From contig BCIO01000006.1 in the NCBI GenBank assembly GCA_001599975.1, positions 677,587 through 741,586 on the forward strand: a stretch of 64,000 bases of DNA. The letters run 5' to 3'. The notes beneath the pieces were generated by a model that saw only the letters and a program-made list of their open reading frames with translations, was not told where the DNA came from and ran no database searches. The position numbers and the translations under genes were made by a program. The stretch is from Cystobasidiopsis lactophilus. Its lineage: Eukaryota > Basidiomycota > Agaricostilbomycetes > Agaricostilbales > Chionosphaeraceae. Within the stretch, counting starts at the first letter, position 1. Each line of letters begins with the position of its first letter. This document shows positions 38,696 through 50,799 of the stretch, in pieces.

Positions 38696-39156
38696 TCATG
38701 CCGTCCCTGTCGAACTCTGAGCGTCTCCTTCCAGCCCAGCCTCTTGAGGGGTCTTGGCCCGGATCACCAGGGCGTGAAGGCCGGCCTTGAGTTCGTCGCC
38801 AAGCGCCGCGTAGATCATCCGATGCCGCTGCATTGCCCTCTTGCCCTCAAAGTCTTTTGAAACTACGTCGACCTGAAAGTGCAGACAGCCTGGGTCAGCC
38901 CAAAAAGTGCCGAGACTAAAGAAGGCGGCAGCAAACGGTGAAGTGGGTCTCGCCGGATCCGCCGTTGATGGCTCGCATTGCGGCGTGCCCTGCGTGCAAT
39001 GCAGAGTCATTCTGTATTGTGAGCTCCGCTGGTGCAAGCTGGGAGGTGAGCTGCAGGGCACCCGATGAATTTCAGCTCTCTCTTCCAAAGACGATGGCCT
39101 GTGGCTCAGCTGCTCAATCAACTCGCCTTCTCTCGAATGCTTGCTTCAATCGACAT
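38696..39156 (-). CDS. BolA-like protein
   Basis: Three exons, 39127-39156, 38937-39050 and 38696-38872, give 106 residues. BolA proteins pair with monothiol glutaredoxins and take part in iron-sulfur cluster delivery or iron signalling. Family blocks are MSIEASIREK, LTIQNDSALHAGH, GETHFTVDVVSKDFEGKRAM and QRHRMIYAALGDEL, then GLHALVIRAKTP. The invariant HRMIY and HAL positions are present. No clear mitochondrial leader is seen, so it may be a cytosolic Bol2 type or a short-leader Bol1/Bol3 type. The first intron (39051-39126) starts with GCGAGT after AAG; no GT donor keeps the frame. It is convergent with SKN7. Confidence 0.9.
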
Positions 39157-40464
39157 TCTGGATGTAGTGGAAGTGGACAAAAGCCGCACGCAGCGTCTTG
39201 ACAACATGAATGAGAAGGAAGGACGGCAACCTTCGGGCTCATTGCCCAACCCGAGGAGTTGCTCGCGAATGCACATGCGGGTCGGCCTTCACAACGTTGC
39301 TCTTTGCTATGGCCCATCTCTAGTTAACCCATTCTGCTCGGTGGCACCAATGCTGGCGTCGTTTTGCTCCGCGGAGGCCCTTCATAAAGAACCCAGAGAC
39401 GACGGTGGCAACCACTCCTTCTGGCTCTCATTTTGGAACGGATCTAGATAGTACTCTGGCGCGGTGCGCCTTCCAAGTGGACTGCGTCCAATGGTCTTCT
39501 TGGACTCGCTTCTTTGTCTCCTGTTTTCAAGTTTCGACTCTCGCTGCCCCTTCTCCTGCTTATGCTCATGCTAAGGGAGCGAAACGGCTGGCTTGGTGTT
39601 GATATCGACTATGACGCTTACTTTTTCCTGAGGGCACACAGCCGGTGACTTTAGGACCCAGCAGAGCATTCTCCGCTCAATGCGCCTATTAGCCGAAAGC
39701 CTGCCCCAGCATCTAGCTCGCACTGGTCTCTGGTTTCTCTGAACTATGCCAGTCTGACTCTCCTTCGACACGACTCTTTTTCAAATGAAGAGGCGGTGCT
39801 AAATTTCGGTGGACGGGGACTGCCAATTCCTCGGAGCCTCGACCAACGACCTACCCTGGAGAGCCCGGAAAACCATCACCGCCTAGCCATCTTTACCGGG
39901 TCCCAGTGGTTGCGACTTTCGCATGCTTTTTTCCATCCTGCAGATAAGACAGTGACCATCCTTCCATGTCGGCCCGTCAAGTTATCAGTTACACCGCACC
40001 CACAGGCGCGGCAACCGCTGGACGGCACCATTTTATCGACTCTTCTGATGCTCGTCTACATGCTACGTGCGTTATTCTAGTTTGCCGCCAGACTTGTGAA
40101 AGAGTTGCCGTTCAGCTCAAAGATGCGAATTCCTCATCCAGGTGCAACTACCGCTTCAAAGCCCATATCTACGGAGTAGGCTCCTGCTCCATTGGTGGCC
40201 ATGTAGAGTTTGCTAACCGGACCCTTGGTACGATTTGTAGCCGCCGGACCCTGTCCATAGCGGGTTTCCGTTGGTGGCTGAAGAAGTGACACGTCCACCT
40301 TAGGCTCTGTTACTATGCCTACGACCCCTTCTCCAGGATGGAGTTGCCTCGATGACCCTGGTGTCCGCGCCAGACATCCGCAACTCGTCACCGGTGGGTG
40401 TTCTGCGACACTTCAAGGAAGGCCCACTTGACTGAGCTTTGGATCAGAGCTCCAACATTGCCGA
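39157..40464. other. Large intergenic region, no clear gene
   Basis: About 1.3 kb between BolA (-) and the unknown gene (+). Several short plus-strand frames occur (39966-40289 starts MSARQVISYTAP), but I found no exon chain with good splice sites or recognisable content. It should contain both promoters. Confidence 0.3.
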
Positions 40465-41833
40465 ATGCTCATGCACGCTTTTGATAACAAGCTGCTCAAC
40501 GAAGTCGGGCAACCTCCTGCTGCCGCCGCTGCTCTCGCGGCGCGTGCTCCTGCTCCTGCTGGGGGCGTTGCGCCCTCTAGTCCTCCACTTTCCCTCTTCC
40601 TTACCACCATCTTTGGTGCCGGACGCAATCCAAGCGCAGTCTCAGCGAATGAGCCTGGGTGGGATGGGCTCCACCTCCATTACTTTTTCAATCCCGCCAA
40701 GGTCTATTTCTGTGGAAATGCAGACCACTGGGACAAAACGAATGGGGCCATCATTCCAAACCCACAGCCCGCTACCACCGCGAAGCCTGCCCTCACGCTG
40801 ACATTCCGCCGCTCTGTCGACCGCCGCCTGGTGCATCTCCATTTGCTTCACCACGCCGAGGCTGAAGACCGTGCTTTCGTGACTGGATTAGCAGCAGAGC
40901 AGGCCAGGCATCGTACTACCGACGCGGAAAGTCACCACGCCTATCAGTGTGTACTCATAGTCGATTGGTGGGATCCGCAAAACCCAATGGCGGTAAGTGC
41001 GAACTTTAGCCACAGCTGGCAACCTGACGGTTCATCGTAGAACATTATCCCCTGCCTCTTTTACATCCAGCCGAACACCGCACCGAATCGGCCGCTCAAC
41101 CACTTACAGCACATTCCCGCCACCACCGGAGTGTGGAAACTGGGGACCCAGGACATTGTTCGTACACTGATGTAAGCTTGAGCTCCCAGCCCAAATACGG
41201 GTCTTACCGGGCCCGTGACTATTTGCAGTTCGGTGCAAGGCCGCCACGGCCTCAAGCTCATCCTGGAAGTCTTTTTTCCAGATGTCTATCGACACTTCGA
41301 GATAAAACGGCCTGAGAAGTACCCGGTCAACTCTTGTGGAGTTCCGGAGCTCAAGAGCACTCATCTTTCGCTCAAGGATCTCGAAGGATTCTTGCAACCT
41401 GATGATAACGGACGTTCCAAAATGATAGTCTGTGTACTAGATCATCCCGAGTTCAAAGAGGTGAGTACGTTTTGCGGTAGTGAAGAGTCTTCTCATGCCT
41501 TCAGCGTAGAGAGTCAGAGCTCGACTTGATGATGTTGAGCAAGAGATCGAAGCAGTAGCTCGCGAAAAAGTCGCCCAACAAATGAAGGACGTCCGGTGGA
41601 ACAAGGTTGGGGGGTGGGTTGGCATCAAGGCCCGCATGGCCCAGGTAAAAGCTGCACGAAGAACACGATACGGCAAAGATTTTAAAATCTTCAATCCCGG
41701 CGCGCTGAAGCAGGATGCGCGAGCTGCAGAAGCGCTTAAGCAAACCAAGCTCCAGGCTGAAAGGTGGGATCTGGACGGCTATCTTGCCGATATCCCCCTG
41801 CACAAGGAGGCAGTGCGGCCATATATAATTTAG
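40465..41833 (+). CDS. Unknown protein with charged C-terminus
   Basis: Four exons (40465-40992, 41071-41171, 41229-41460, 41510-41833) join in frame to 394 residues. The N-terminus is Ala/Pro-rich (QPPAAAAALAARAPAPAGG), followed by HLHYFFNPAKVYFCG and CVLIVDWWDPQN, then LKLILEVFFPDVYRHFEI. The C-terminal third is highly charged and helical (DDVEQEIEAVAREKVAQQ, ARRTRYGKDFKIF) and probably forms a coiled coil. No signal peptide, membrane span or known domain was recognised. Codons and splice sites resemble those of neighbours, so it looks like a real native gene. It is convergent with the multicopper oxidase at 42036-44591. Confidence 0.6.
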
Positions 41834-42035
41834 TCGGGGCGCCTAGCGCTCTCACATCTTGTATCTGCTTCTTCTTGCACCCAAGTTCCATAAAGTGTAT
41901 CTGCATGCTTAGATCAACAGCTCATCGTACTTTCGGGCGCGCTGGAAGTAGTGAGATCTCGGTGGCAATCGGTGGCAAAGAGCCTGCAAGATGGACCTCT
42001 CGCTAGCATAGGTAGCGATGCGTTGCAAGTGAATC

Positions 42036-44591
42036 CTAAGCACCCGCACAGATGGGGATGACCTTGGTAGCGCGAGTTGGGCGCCAGTTGTCGGGAATGC
42101 CATTTTTGCCAGGTGCATATTGAGGCGGAAGAGCGGGCCAGTGATCTTCGCCTTGGAGCAGGATGATGGACATGCCAGCGGATAAGTGTCTATCTACGTG
42201 GCAGTGTAGACTGGGTGCCGGGCATCAGATAGGCGGCGGAGAGTGAGGAAGAGGATGGGTGCTCACAAGATTGGGCCGGCGTCATCCGCACTGCTCCCGG
42301 CTTCAGTGCCAACTCGTCTCACATCACTGAGACACTTACACGAAGCGAATGGCCATCCATCCATTGGCAGGGGTGGGATAGCTGTCCCGCAAAGGTGGGT
42401 TGGCGAAGTTGAACGAGGCCGGGTCCACCTCTCTGCCTTCGGCGACGGTCGTCCAATTGCGGTTACCGGTGCCCTGCCCAATGATCCAGGCTTTGTTGGA
42501 ATGCTTGTGAATGTCATGAGGTGGTTGGCGGTAGGCGGCCGAGTCGAGGATCATGTCGACCAAAGCGCCGACTGGGATGGAGGAGGTGATGTTTTGGCCA
42601 ACATACTCCGTGGGATTAAACAGGACAGGCTAGGCTCAGTATGGTCAGTCCTCCACTCGTCTCGATCAGGAAGGGACACCAACATAATTGTCTTCAAGAA
42701 TGATGGGAAACGGGGTTCCGTTCAAGGTCCAAAGCCTGGCAGCGCCGTCCATCAAAGAGCCTATGGCTGGTAAGAAATGTGGAGCGCACCTGTTTCCATT
42801 GAGCGCGTTACTGTATTGATCGTATTAGCACGGTCGTAAAGGCGTATTCCGGACAAACGCACAATTGCAGAGTGATCGTGATATCGGCCGCCTTGGTGGG
42901 GACGGCGCTTTCCACGCTGAGAGTTTTGGTATTGTCAAGCGTCGTAAAGTTCGCTCCGACCTGACCGCCATATCCGACAGCCACGCCGCTGCTCACTTGG
43001 AAAGGGTCGTAAGGCAAGATGGCCTGTTTCGCAAGTGAGTATGGGCAGAACAACTCGAAAATCACCTTGCTTACAGTAGCGACCGGAAAGGTTGGGTCGG
43101 AGGAGACGTAGCTGAGGACTGAGAAGCCACTGAGAGTCTGGAAACCGGCGGCGACGCGGATCATGTGGTTCCCGCCCTTGAGGCAATTCAACGGCACCAA
43201 GACCTGCAGTCTGGATCCAATTGCTATTCGACATAGCGTTCAGAACGGAGTAGAGCTCAATTGGAGTTCCCGAAAGCACATACGAACTGTGACCACGTCA
43301 ACTTGCTGGGGAATGATGTAGTCTGTGCGCGTGGTCAGGTTACAGCTAATGACATGCAGATACTACGCACCTCCATCGGCAGCGTAGGTCCACATCGTGT
43401 GGTTGTCAATGGAAAGGGTAATGTCGTCGGCCCCACCAGTGTTCACGAGGCCGAAAGATGCGAACCCAGCCTTAGCCTGGACTTCAAACGTCGTGATGGG
43501 ATGCGAGTTGTTCTGGCACTCGTTCCAAGTTTGCGTGGCAAAGGACGAGTTCTGAGCCGCTGCAGCGGTGCACCCGAGCGCAGTCAGATTTCGGACTCGG
43601 CCGGGACTCAAGCTCGCGAAATCTGGCAACAGAGATGTTTTGGATCAAGATTGACGTGTAGGAGAGCACTAAAGCGCGAGGACTCACATTCTGGAGTAGG
43701 GCAATATTGACGACCGGCACCATTGATGAGCAGCGACGACACGCATTGGGCTTCGACGCCAGTCACCATGAAGCTGACGAAGGTAGTTGTCATCAGCAAA
43801 GGCGGGCTGAAAGGGTTGACGAGGAACGCACTCGTCCATGACCACCTCAGACAGCTGATGGCGCCAAGCCTGTCGAAAGTGTGAGACGAGGAGTCCACTA
43901 GGCCAAGTGCACTTAGAGCCTTACACTCATCACAAATGGAAAGTTCTTGGCTTCAGCTGCACGCATCAAAGCCTGATCCTTAAGTGAGCCGGAAATGGAA
44001 GCAAAAGGGCGACGGCGTGTGGGCGACGGGCGGATGGTGAGCGGTCCCTTGAGGCCGTCGGCTTGCAGATCCTTGCTATGCGAGTGGTACCAGTAGCTGC
44101 CGTATTGGCCAGTGACGGTGAAGCGATAGAGGAACTCTTGGCCCGCGTGGATTTGCGGCCCTGTGACGCCGGGAACGCCATCGGACCACGGCGTGCCCTT
44201 TTGGTAGATGCCATGCCAGTGGATCTGGACAGAACACTTTAGAGAGCGATCCGACTTTACTGGGCAGCGGCCTACTGTCGTATTGACATCGAGGTGGTTT
44301 CGCACCAAGACCTCGACCTCGTCATTCTCGTCCAAAACGATCTCAGGTTGAAATTGGTCTGTTTAAGTGGATATATAAGGCTCAAAGAGAGGTTGGATGA
44401 AGCATGCTGACGCGCTTACCATTGATCATGATGACCTGGCGGGAGTAGCCATCGGGTGCAGCTTGGGCCCAAGTCAAAGTTAGGTCAAAGAACTTGTCCG
44501 GCGGCGTGTAGGCAGACGATCGCCGGTGTGATTTGGCCGCGAGCGATGGTGAAGCAAGCATGGCCAGATTGATCAGCCATAGCAACCTCAT
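42036..44591 (-). CDS. Secreted multicopper oxidase, block copy A
   Basis: Laccase/ascorbate-oxidase-like enzyme that oxidises phenols or metal ions and reduces O2 to water; the natural substrate is not evident. ATG 44591 is followed by a signal peptide (MRLLWLINLAMLASPSLA). Three cupredoxin domains are spread over many exons. Copper ligands seen are IHWHG (first domain), YWYHSHS, the C-terminal PPHDIHKHSNKAW in place of the usual HPxHxHG, and LHCHVDRHLSAGM, with Met at the axial type-1 position. The middle domain has SSLLINGAGRQYC. The stop follows VIPICAGA. No transmembrane anchor is visible and no iron permease lies nearby, so it is not an obvious Fet3-Ftr1 pair. A close paralogue lies at 47198-49995. 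Confidence 0.88.
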
Positions 44592-45661
44592 TTTTTTGCA
44601 AAGGAGTGTGGGATTGAATTCGGCAAGCGTGTTCGGTTGAGGTCAAAGAGTGTAGAAGGAGAAAGAGCGTAGCAAGGTAAGGTGGTAGAGTGAGAGCAAG
44701 GTGCCATTCGAGCAGAAAACTTTCCGCCTGGCAACGCGGATGCAGGCACAGCAGGAGACGATGGCATGCTTTCCCAAACAAAGAGTCGATCCCCTGATCC
44801 GAGGCGACCAGTAATGAAGCGAGAAAGATCGTATAACGAAGGTTTAGAAGAACAGGTCTGGAGAAGGCAGACGCGAACAAGGGTTTGCGGACAACGAGGC
44901 GGCACCCAAAGCTCTGAAGCTAGCGCCCGCCCGCCGACAATCTACAGATGTTGTCGCGTCCAGAGCCCTACACTCTCCAAAGATCTTCAATCGACAACAT
45001 GCAGCCATATGGAGGCCTCGAAGGCGGTGCGTCGGGCCCGCATCAAAGAGCAGAGCTGAGAGATGCCAAGAGGCCGCTTGAGCGTTCGCTCGCATAAGGG
45101 GTGAGATGCACATCTATCGACGGTCTCATCATTAGGTTCTAAAAGCATGGAGAAACCCTGAAATCGAGAGGAGGCGAAGCCCAGAAGCTTGCAGCCGGAA
45201 CCGTGCAGGAGACGCGACGGATGAGGGAGTCGGCTTAGAGCACCAAAGCCAGAGTTGTGTGGCATTGCGAGCTCGCTCTAGCAAATTGAAGAGGCAAAAC
45301 GAGGAACCACGAGCAATTGAAGTCTTCGAGCTGACGACGGAGCAGGACGAGGAGATCGATTCTTCGACCCGGCCGGCGACGACTCGGCTTGCGTGTGACC
45401 TCTTTGGGTTGCGTAGGCTAGACTGGCGACCTCTCGTGGCTTCAGTATAGAGACTACGGCAACTGGACAGCTTCCAAGCGACGACAAGCTCCTGCTGCAG
45501 CGGCGTCCAGAGCTGGCCGAGCATCGACCGCGACCCTCCCGAGATCTTGCCATTGGAGCGCTCCAGTCTCCTCTTGAAGGTGCGTCGATGTCCCCTAACC
45601 TTCTCAATAACGCGCCAGCTGAGCGCCGCCGGCACCAACAGAAGCCTAAAACGACTCAAAA
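44592..45661. promoter_or_regulatory. Divergent promoter region A
   Basis: Separates the multicopper oxidase (-) from the F-box gene (+) in block A. A probable 5'-UTR intron of the F-box gene lies at 45580-45641 (GTGCGT...ACAG). A long minus-strand frame that overlaps the start of the F-box gene is not credible as a gene. No specific regulatory site was recognised. Confidence 0.4.
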
Positions 45662-46867
45662 ATGTCCACCGAGCTGTGCGACCTGCCGGACGAAGTGCTG
45701 CTCGAGTGCTTTCGGTACGCCCACAGCGCAGCCTCCCCACAGCTGTTGACACAGGAGGACGTGACGCCGAGCTTTCTGGGGACTGAGCTGTTCGTTTTCG
45801 GCCAACGGCGGTTGCTGTCTTTGTGGTTGGCGGCGTTTGGCTCGGTCAGGCGAGTGGCCGTGGATTCGGTGCAGCTCACAGAGGGGGAGAGCTCGAGCTA
45901 CCTAACGTGGTTGGCGGAAGGCACGCTGAGCGACTACATCCAGCAATTCGGTGTGTGCTTGTGGGAAAGGCGGATGGCCCGTGTCCCACATGTCGCCCTC
46001 GGCAACGACGAGTTGCGCCTGATAACGCTGAACATCGATACCTTTTTAAACAAAGTGCGCCGCCGACCTGCCTCTTTCGACATCGTCTTAAGCTCCAGCC
46101 TCCCTCTTTTCCCTGACACCTTCCACCAAGTCTTCTCGGCCATTCAGACCCACGGAAGCATTCATGCCATCGATCTGCACCTGTACCCAAACTTCCCTCT
46201 ATCTGATCCCTCCGTCAGCGCAGCTACAATTTGCAGCCTCGTGCAAGCGACGCCCCATCTCACGAAGCTTTCCATCGGTCGTTGCGAGGTCGAAGCCTCT
46301 GCAGACAGCCCTCCTCTAGAGCATTCGCTCTCCCAGCTTTCTCTCTTTTATCATTCGCGCACCTGGAATACCGAAGGCTACATCGACTTGTTCAAGAGTT
46401 TTCCCCGTCTGTCAAGTTTGGAAGTCCCAATTTCAGCAGCTGGCGTTTTTCACCACCTACCATCTAGTCTGAAGTCTGTCAAGCTTGTCTGTACCTATGT
46501 CTACGAAGAGAAGGACTTGCTTGGCATTCTGGACAGCCTGCAACCGCTGCGCGCCCATCAGCATATCCAGGCAGTCGACCTCTTTGACCTTCTTATCACG
46601 GCGTCTCTTGTGAGACCACTCCTCAATCAGATGCCGCCCCGAACAGCGACGCTCAAAGGCTTCGATGTGGCCGAACCCGCGGACATGCAAGCGCTTATTG
46701 ACTGCCTGTCGGACCGGACTGTGCTACCCGCTTTGAAGGTCCTGGAGTTCAAGTTCTGGCATGGCGAAGATCAAGAGGAAACCGACCTGGTAGTGCGACT
46801 GGCGGAAGAGCTCAAGTTGAAAGGCCAGCAGCGCGGATGTCAGGTTCAGATTCAGTGGTACGATTAG
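45662..46867 (+). CDS. F-box/LRR-like protein, block copy A
   Basis: Single coding exon of 401 residues. The N-terminus MSTELCDLPDEVLLECFRYA fits the start of an F-box, the Skp1-binding module of SCF ubiquitin ligases. The remainder is leucine-rich with LRR-like spacing (LTKLSIGRCEV, FPRLSSLEVP, LKSVKLVC). Its closest relative is the gene at 50800-51990, which shares the start, LFVFGQRRLLSLWL against LFLFGHRRLLRLWL, ALIDCL and the RRGCQV-type end. A 5'-UTR intron at 45580-45641 has a counterpart in that gene. The role as substrate receptor is inferred and the target is unknown. Confidence 0.75.
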   Translation: MSTELCDLPDEVLLECFRYAHSAASPQLLTQEDVTPSFLGTELFVFGQRRLLSLWLAAFGSVRRVAVDSVQLTEGESSSYLTWLAEGTLSDYIQQFGVCLWERRMARVPHVALGNDELRLITLNIDTFLNKVRRRPASFDIVLSSSLPLFPDTFHQVFSAIQTHGSIHAIDLHLYPNFPLSDPSVSAATICSLVQATPHLTKLSIGRCEVEASADSPPLEHSLSQLSLFYHSRTWNTEGYIDLFKSFPRLSSLEVPISAAGVFHHLPSSLKSVKLVCTYVYEEKDLLGILDSLQPLRAHQHIQAVDLFDLLITASLVRPLLNQMPPRTATLKGFDVAEPADMQALIDCLSDRTVLPALKVLEFKFWHGEDQEETDLVVRLAEELKLKGQQRGCQVQIQWYD

Positions 46868-47197
46868 TGGCGAGGCTCGTGTGAGCACCATTTGTCAGGA
46901 TCATCTTGAGTTCGCTTGCTCATGTTCTCTTGGCAGACAGGAATAGCATGCGGATCCGTCTAGCTCTTCGACCGCAATTTTCGTCCTTTTTTTTATGCTC
47001 TCGCGGCGTCTCTGGCCACGGAGGCTGACTTGTTCAACCTCGGAGTCGCCTCTGTTGATAGCGAGCATTTGTGAATGTAATGAATACACTTTTGGACTAG
47101 CTTTGTACGAGATGCCCAAACGCCGCTTAAGCACTCCGGTGGCGAAAGCTTTCCAAGCTGGCTAACAGCACAACAGAGACCATCAAGGGTCATGGCA
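46868..47197. other. Junction between the two duplicated blocks
   Basis: Lies between the 3' ends of F-box copy A (+) and multicopper oxidase copy B (-). It contains a T-rich tract near 46980-46996. No repeat, transposon or target-site duplication was seen at the junction. Confidence 0.35.
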
Positions 47198-49995
47198 CTA
47201 AACATCAGCAGCGATGGGGTAGACATTGGAGGGCCGTGGCCGGCGCCAGTTGCTCGGGATGCCATTTCCGCCTTCGGCGTATTGAGCCGGTATTGCTGGA
47301 AATTGATTCGCGCCTTGAATGAGGATGGTGGACATACCAGCGAACGAGTGCGAATCTATGTGACAATGGAGTCTTCGTGCCAGGCGTCAGCGACAGGAGC
47401 AAGACGGAGGAGGCAAGAGCCCTCACAAGACTGGACCGGCATCATTTGCGCTGCGCATCAATTCAGGCCGCTGATCTAGGTGGTCTCTGAGAGGGCTTAC
47501 TAGAATCTGATGGCCAACCATCCATTTTCAGGAGTGGTGTAAGTGTCGCGCAACGGAGGGTTGTGGAAGTTGAAAGAGCTTGGGTCCACTCTCATGCCTT
47601 GTTCTACGGTCGTCCAACTTCGGTTACCCACTCCCCTCCCAATGATCCAGGCCTTGTTGGAGTGCTTATGGATATAATGAGGAGGCTGCCGATATGCGGC
47701 AGAGTCGAGGATAATGTCGACTAGGGAGCCAAGGGGAATGGAAGAGCTGAAGTTCCTCCCAGCGTATTCCATAGGTTTATAGAGGATGGGCTGACAAAAT
47801 CAGGGTAAGCAAGCGTCAACATTTAACAGGAAGGCTTCCCACCATATTGTCTTCGATGATGCTCGGGAACAATGGCTCCCCGTTGAAGATCCAGATTCTG
47901 GACGGCAAAATTCAGGTTCAGAAAAAGCTCTTAATGTGAGAGTCTGAGATGTACCTGTTGGCATCAGGTGTATTGCTGCATGCATTCAAGTCAAGAGACA
48001 CTTCGAAGGGTGTGAAGGAGAGTGCGCACAAGCGCATTGTTAACGTAACATCAGCCGCCCTTTTAGGCACAGTGCTGTCCAGACCAAAAGGTCTGGAGTC
48101 GTCTGAGGCGGTAAAGCCGGTTCCCAATTGGCCCCCGTAGTTGATAGCCACGCCACTGCCGCCTATCAGAGGATCGTACGGCAAACCGGCCTGATCCAAA
48201 CTTTGTTAGAGCTACTTCAGCAACAAGGCGAAATTTCTCACGGCAGATGCAGGGAACTCGGGAGTGCGCGTCACATAGCTAAGGACGGCGAAGCCACTGA
48301 GCGTCTGATAGCCTGTGGCTAGGCGGATGATGTGGTCGCCTCCGGTGCGGCAGTTCAATGGTACCAAAACTTGTAGACGGGACCCATTTGCTGCTCGAAA
48401 TACGTTGGGGACCAATCAAAGCATGGCGGACGTTTATACTCACGGATTACGGCTGCATCGACTTGCTGAGGCACAATGTATTCTGATTGGCAGGCTTAGT
48501 GACGCATAACGGTTGGTCCATCGAGAGAAGGCGCACCGCCGTCAGCCGAAAATGTCCACATCGTGTGGTTGTCAATGGAGATGTGGATGTTGTCCGTGCC
48601 CCCGCTGTTGATCAGGCTGAAGGAAGCGAAGCCAGCTTTGGGGTTGGCTTCAAGCTTTGTAATAGGGTGTGAGCTGTTGTGGCACTCGTTCCAAGTCTTC
48701 CATGCAAAGGACGAGTTCTGGGCGGCTTTTGCGTAGCATCCAAGGGCGGTTAGATTCCGAGGTGGGCCATCATGTAGACCGTCGAAGTCTGTCCATTGAG
48801 GATCATTAAATTGTGGTCGTACCCCCGACATATCAGGAGAGCCAAAAGACTCACATTCGGGCGTCGGGCAGTATTGGCGACCAGCACCATTGACGAGGAG
48901 CGACGAGACACATTGCGCCTCCGCGCCAGTAATCCAAAAACTGGTAGTACCGGTGTGTTCAGGACTAGGCGACAAACGACTTGCAGGAAGACAGACTCAT
49001 TCATGACAACTTCCGATGTTTGGCGGCGCCATGCCTTTGATAACGGTCATTCGCTCGTAAAAGAGAGCAAGTCCAAGTGAGCGATGCTCACACTTGCAAA
49101 AATGGGCAGGGTGTTGGCTTCAGCTGTCTCCATCAAGGCCTGATCAGCCGGCGAGCTGGAGATAGATGCGAATGGCCGGTGGCGCTTTGACGAAGGGCGG
49201 ATGGTGAGCGGGCCTTTCAGTCCGTCCGTCTGAAGGCTCCTGCTATGGGAGTGGTACCAATAGCTGCCGTACTGGCCGGCAACATTGAAGCGATAGAGGA
49301 ACTCCTGGCCAGGATGGATTTGCGGCCCTGTGACGCCCGGAACACCGTCCGACCAAGGGGTGCCCGTTTGGTAGATGCCATGCCAGTGGATCTACACAGA
49401 AGGCTTCAGACAGCGATGCGCCGATACTGAGCATCGGCCTACAGTCGTATTGACACCGATGTGGTTCCGCACCAAGACTTCGACCTCGTCATTCTCGTCT
49501 AGCACAATCTCGGGCTGGAATTGGCCTATAAGATGCTCTTAGATGCGATTAAGGGTAAAGCGGTGGGAAGATCAAGAGACGCACCGTTGATTAAAATGAC
49601 TTGACGAGAGTAGCCATCCGGCGCGGCATGGCCCCAAGTCAAATTCAGGTCAAAGAACTTGTCCGGTGGAGTGTATCTGGGGGATAAATGGTCCCGATTT
49701 GGAGAGAAGACCTGCGAGACAATGCCGACCAAGTTGGCGGTCCAAACACCAACATCTCGGTAAACGAGTGTGGCTGTGGATTGTACGAGTGTGGACGAGA
49801 TTCGAGGAGCGCAGGCCAGACTGGCGTGCCGCAAACAGCTGCCAGTGGGCGAAAAGGGAACAAGGTGCTATTCGAGCAAAAGCCGCTGTCGGCGTCTGGT
49901 GTCGGTAGCGCCAACGCCAAGGCAACACTGCAAGCCAGCGATAAGAGCACGGCTCGGTTCAGTACCACGAAATCGGTGGGCAGCACAGACAGCAT
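47198..49995 (-). CDS. Secreted multicopper oxidase, block copy B
   Basis: Paralogue of the enzyme at 42036-44591 with the same ligand blocks: HWHG, YWYHSHS, PPHYIHKHSNKAW and LHCHIDSHSFAGM, followed by the same C-terminal fold and ending after YPIAADV. Long stretches are nearly identical to copy A (TPPDKFFDL, DGYSRQVILING, LDSAAYRQPPH). The N-terminus differs: from ATG 49995 a different signal peptide (RAVLLSLACSVALALALP) precedes about 70 unrelated residues, and the splice join to the first cupredoxin domain near 49680-49830 is not resolved. ATG 50013 is an alternative. Function as for copy A; substrate unknown. Confidence 0.82.
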
Positions 49996-50799
49996 CCCTG
50001 GCTTCCTGCCCATGCTGAAGAAGCACGCTCCTCGAGCCAGGCTGGCCAAAATCGGAGGACAGGCGCAGAACTTCGTCGGTCGAGACAAAGAGCGGTATCC
50101 CCTGTGAACCTCTGGGCCAAACCTCTGTCTTCGAGCACAGCAAGTCGTGCGCGATGCGTCATTCACCCTGAGCTGGGGGAGCTGGGCGGACACAGGCCAC
50201 CGCTAGAAGTCAGAAAGCGGTGCTCATCGATACAAACGGCGCCATGGTAGATCAGTACTGGTCTTTGGGATGTCGATACAGGATGTGGAGGGCGAAAGGC
50301 GCAAACCAGCAGGCGAGCAGGACCAACCAGCGGCCGAGGGGGCATGTTGTTGATTCAAGGCTTACGTTGGAATCATGGGCGGAGCACAGGATGCCCTTTC
50401 AAACCAGCTCTGGGGCAGTTGAGAAGCTTAAATTAAAGAGACCACAAGCAATTCGTCAAAGGCAAGTCGACGAATGGGAGGACGAAGTTGCGCCTTGAAC
50501 CTCGCCGGCGACTCGGGACCGCTTGTTGGGTTTGCGGACGTCAACTGACACGCTGTGAATCTCTCTGGCAGCTACACGCCTGTCAGCAAGCACACAACAG
50601 CGGCGGCAGGCCAGCAGCAAGGGCAGGAGCTGCCGCGTCGACCAGAGCGGCGCTTTATTAACTTGAAGGCTTCGATTGCGACCATTCTTTGACCTGAAGC
50701 GCGCCAGAGGACTACGACAGGTGCGTTCAAGTGTCCTGTCTGCATCAATGTGTAGTAGCTGACCGCCACCGATGCCAACAGCACCCTAAAAGCCTCAAA
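49996..50799. promoter_or_regulatory. Divergent promoter region B
   Basis: Counterpart of 44592-45661, between the oxidase (-) and the F-box gene (+) of block B. It carries a probable 5'-UTR intron at 50721-50781 (GTGCGT...ACAG) that matches the one in block A in position and in the sequence just before the ATG. No other element was recognised. Confidence 0.4.

Noticed and set aside
45132-45752. 206-codon minus-strand open frame
   Set aside because: It overlaps the start of F-box copy A and its promoter and has no counterpart in the second duplicated block. Its composition is Arg/Ser-rich with no recognisable motif.
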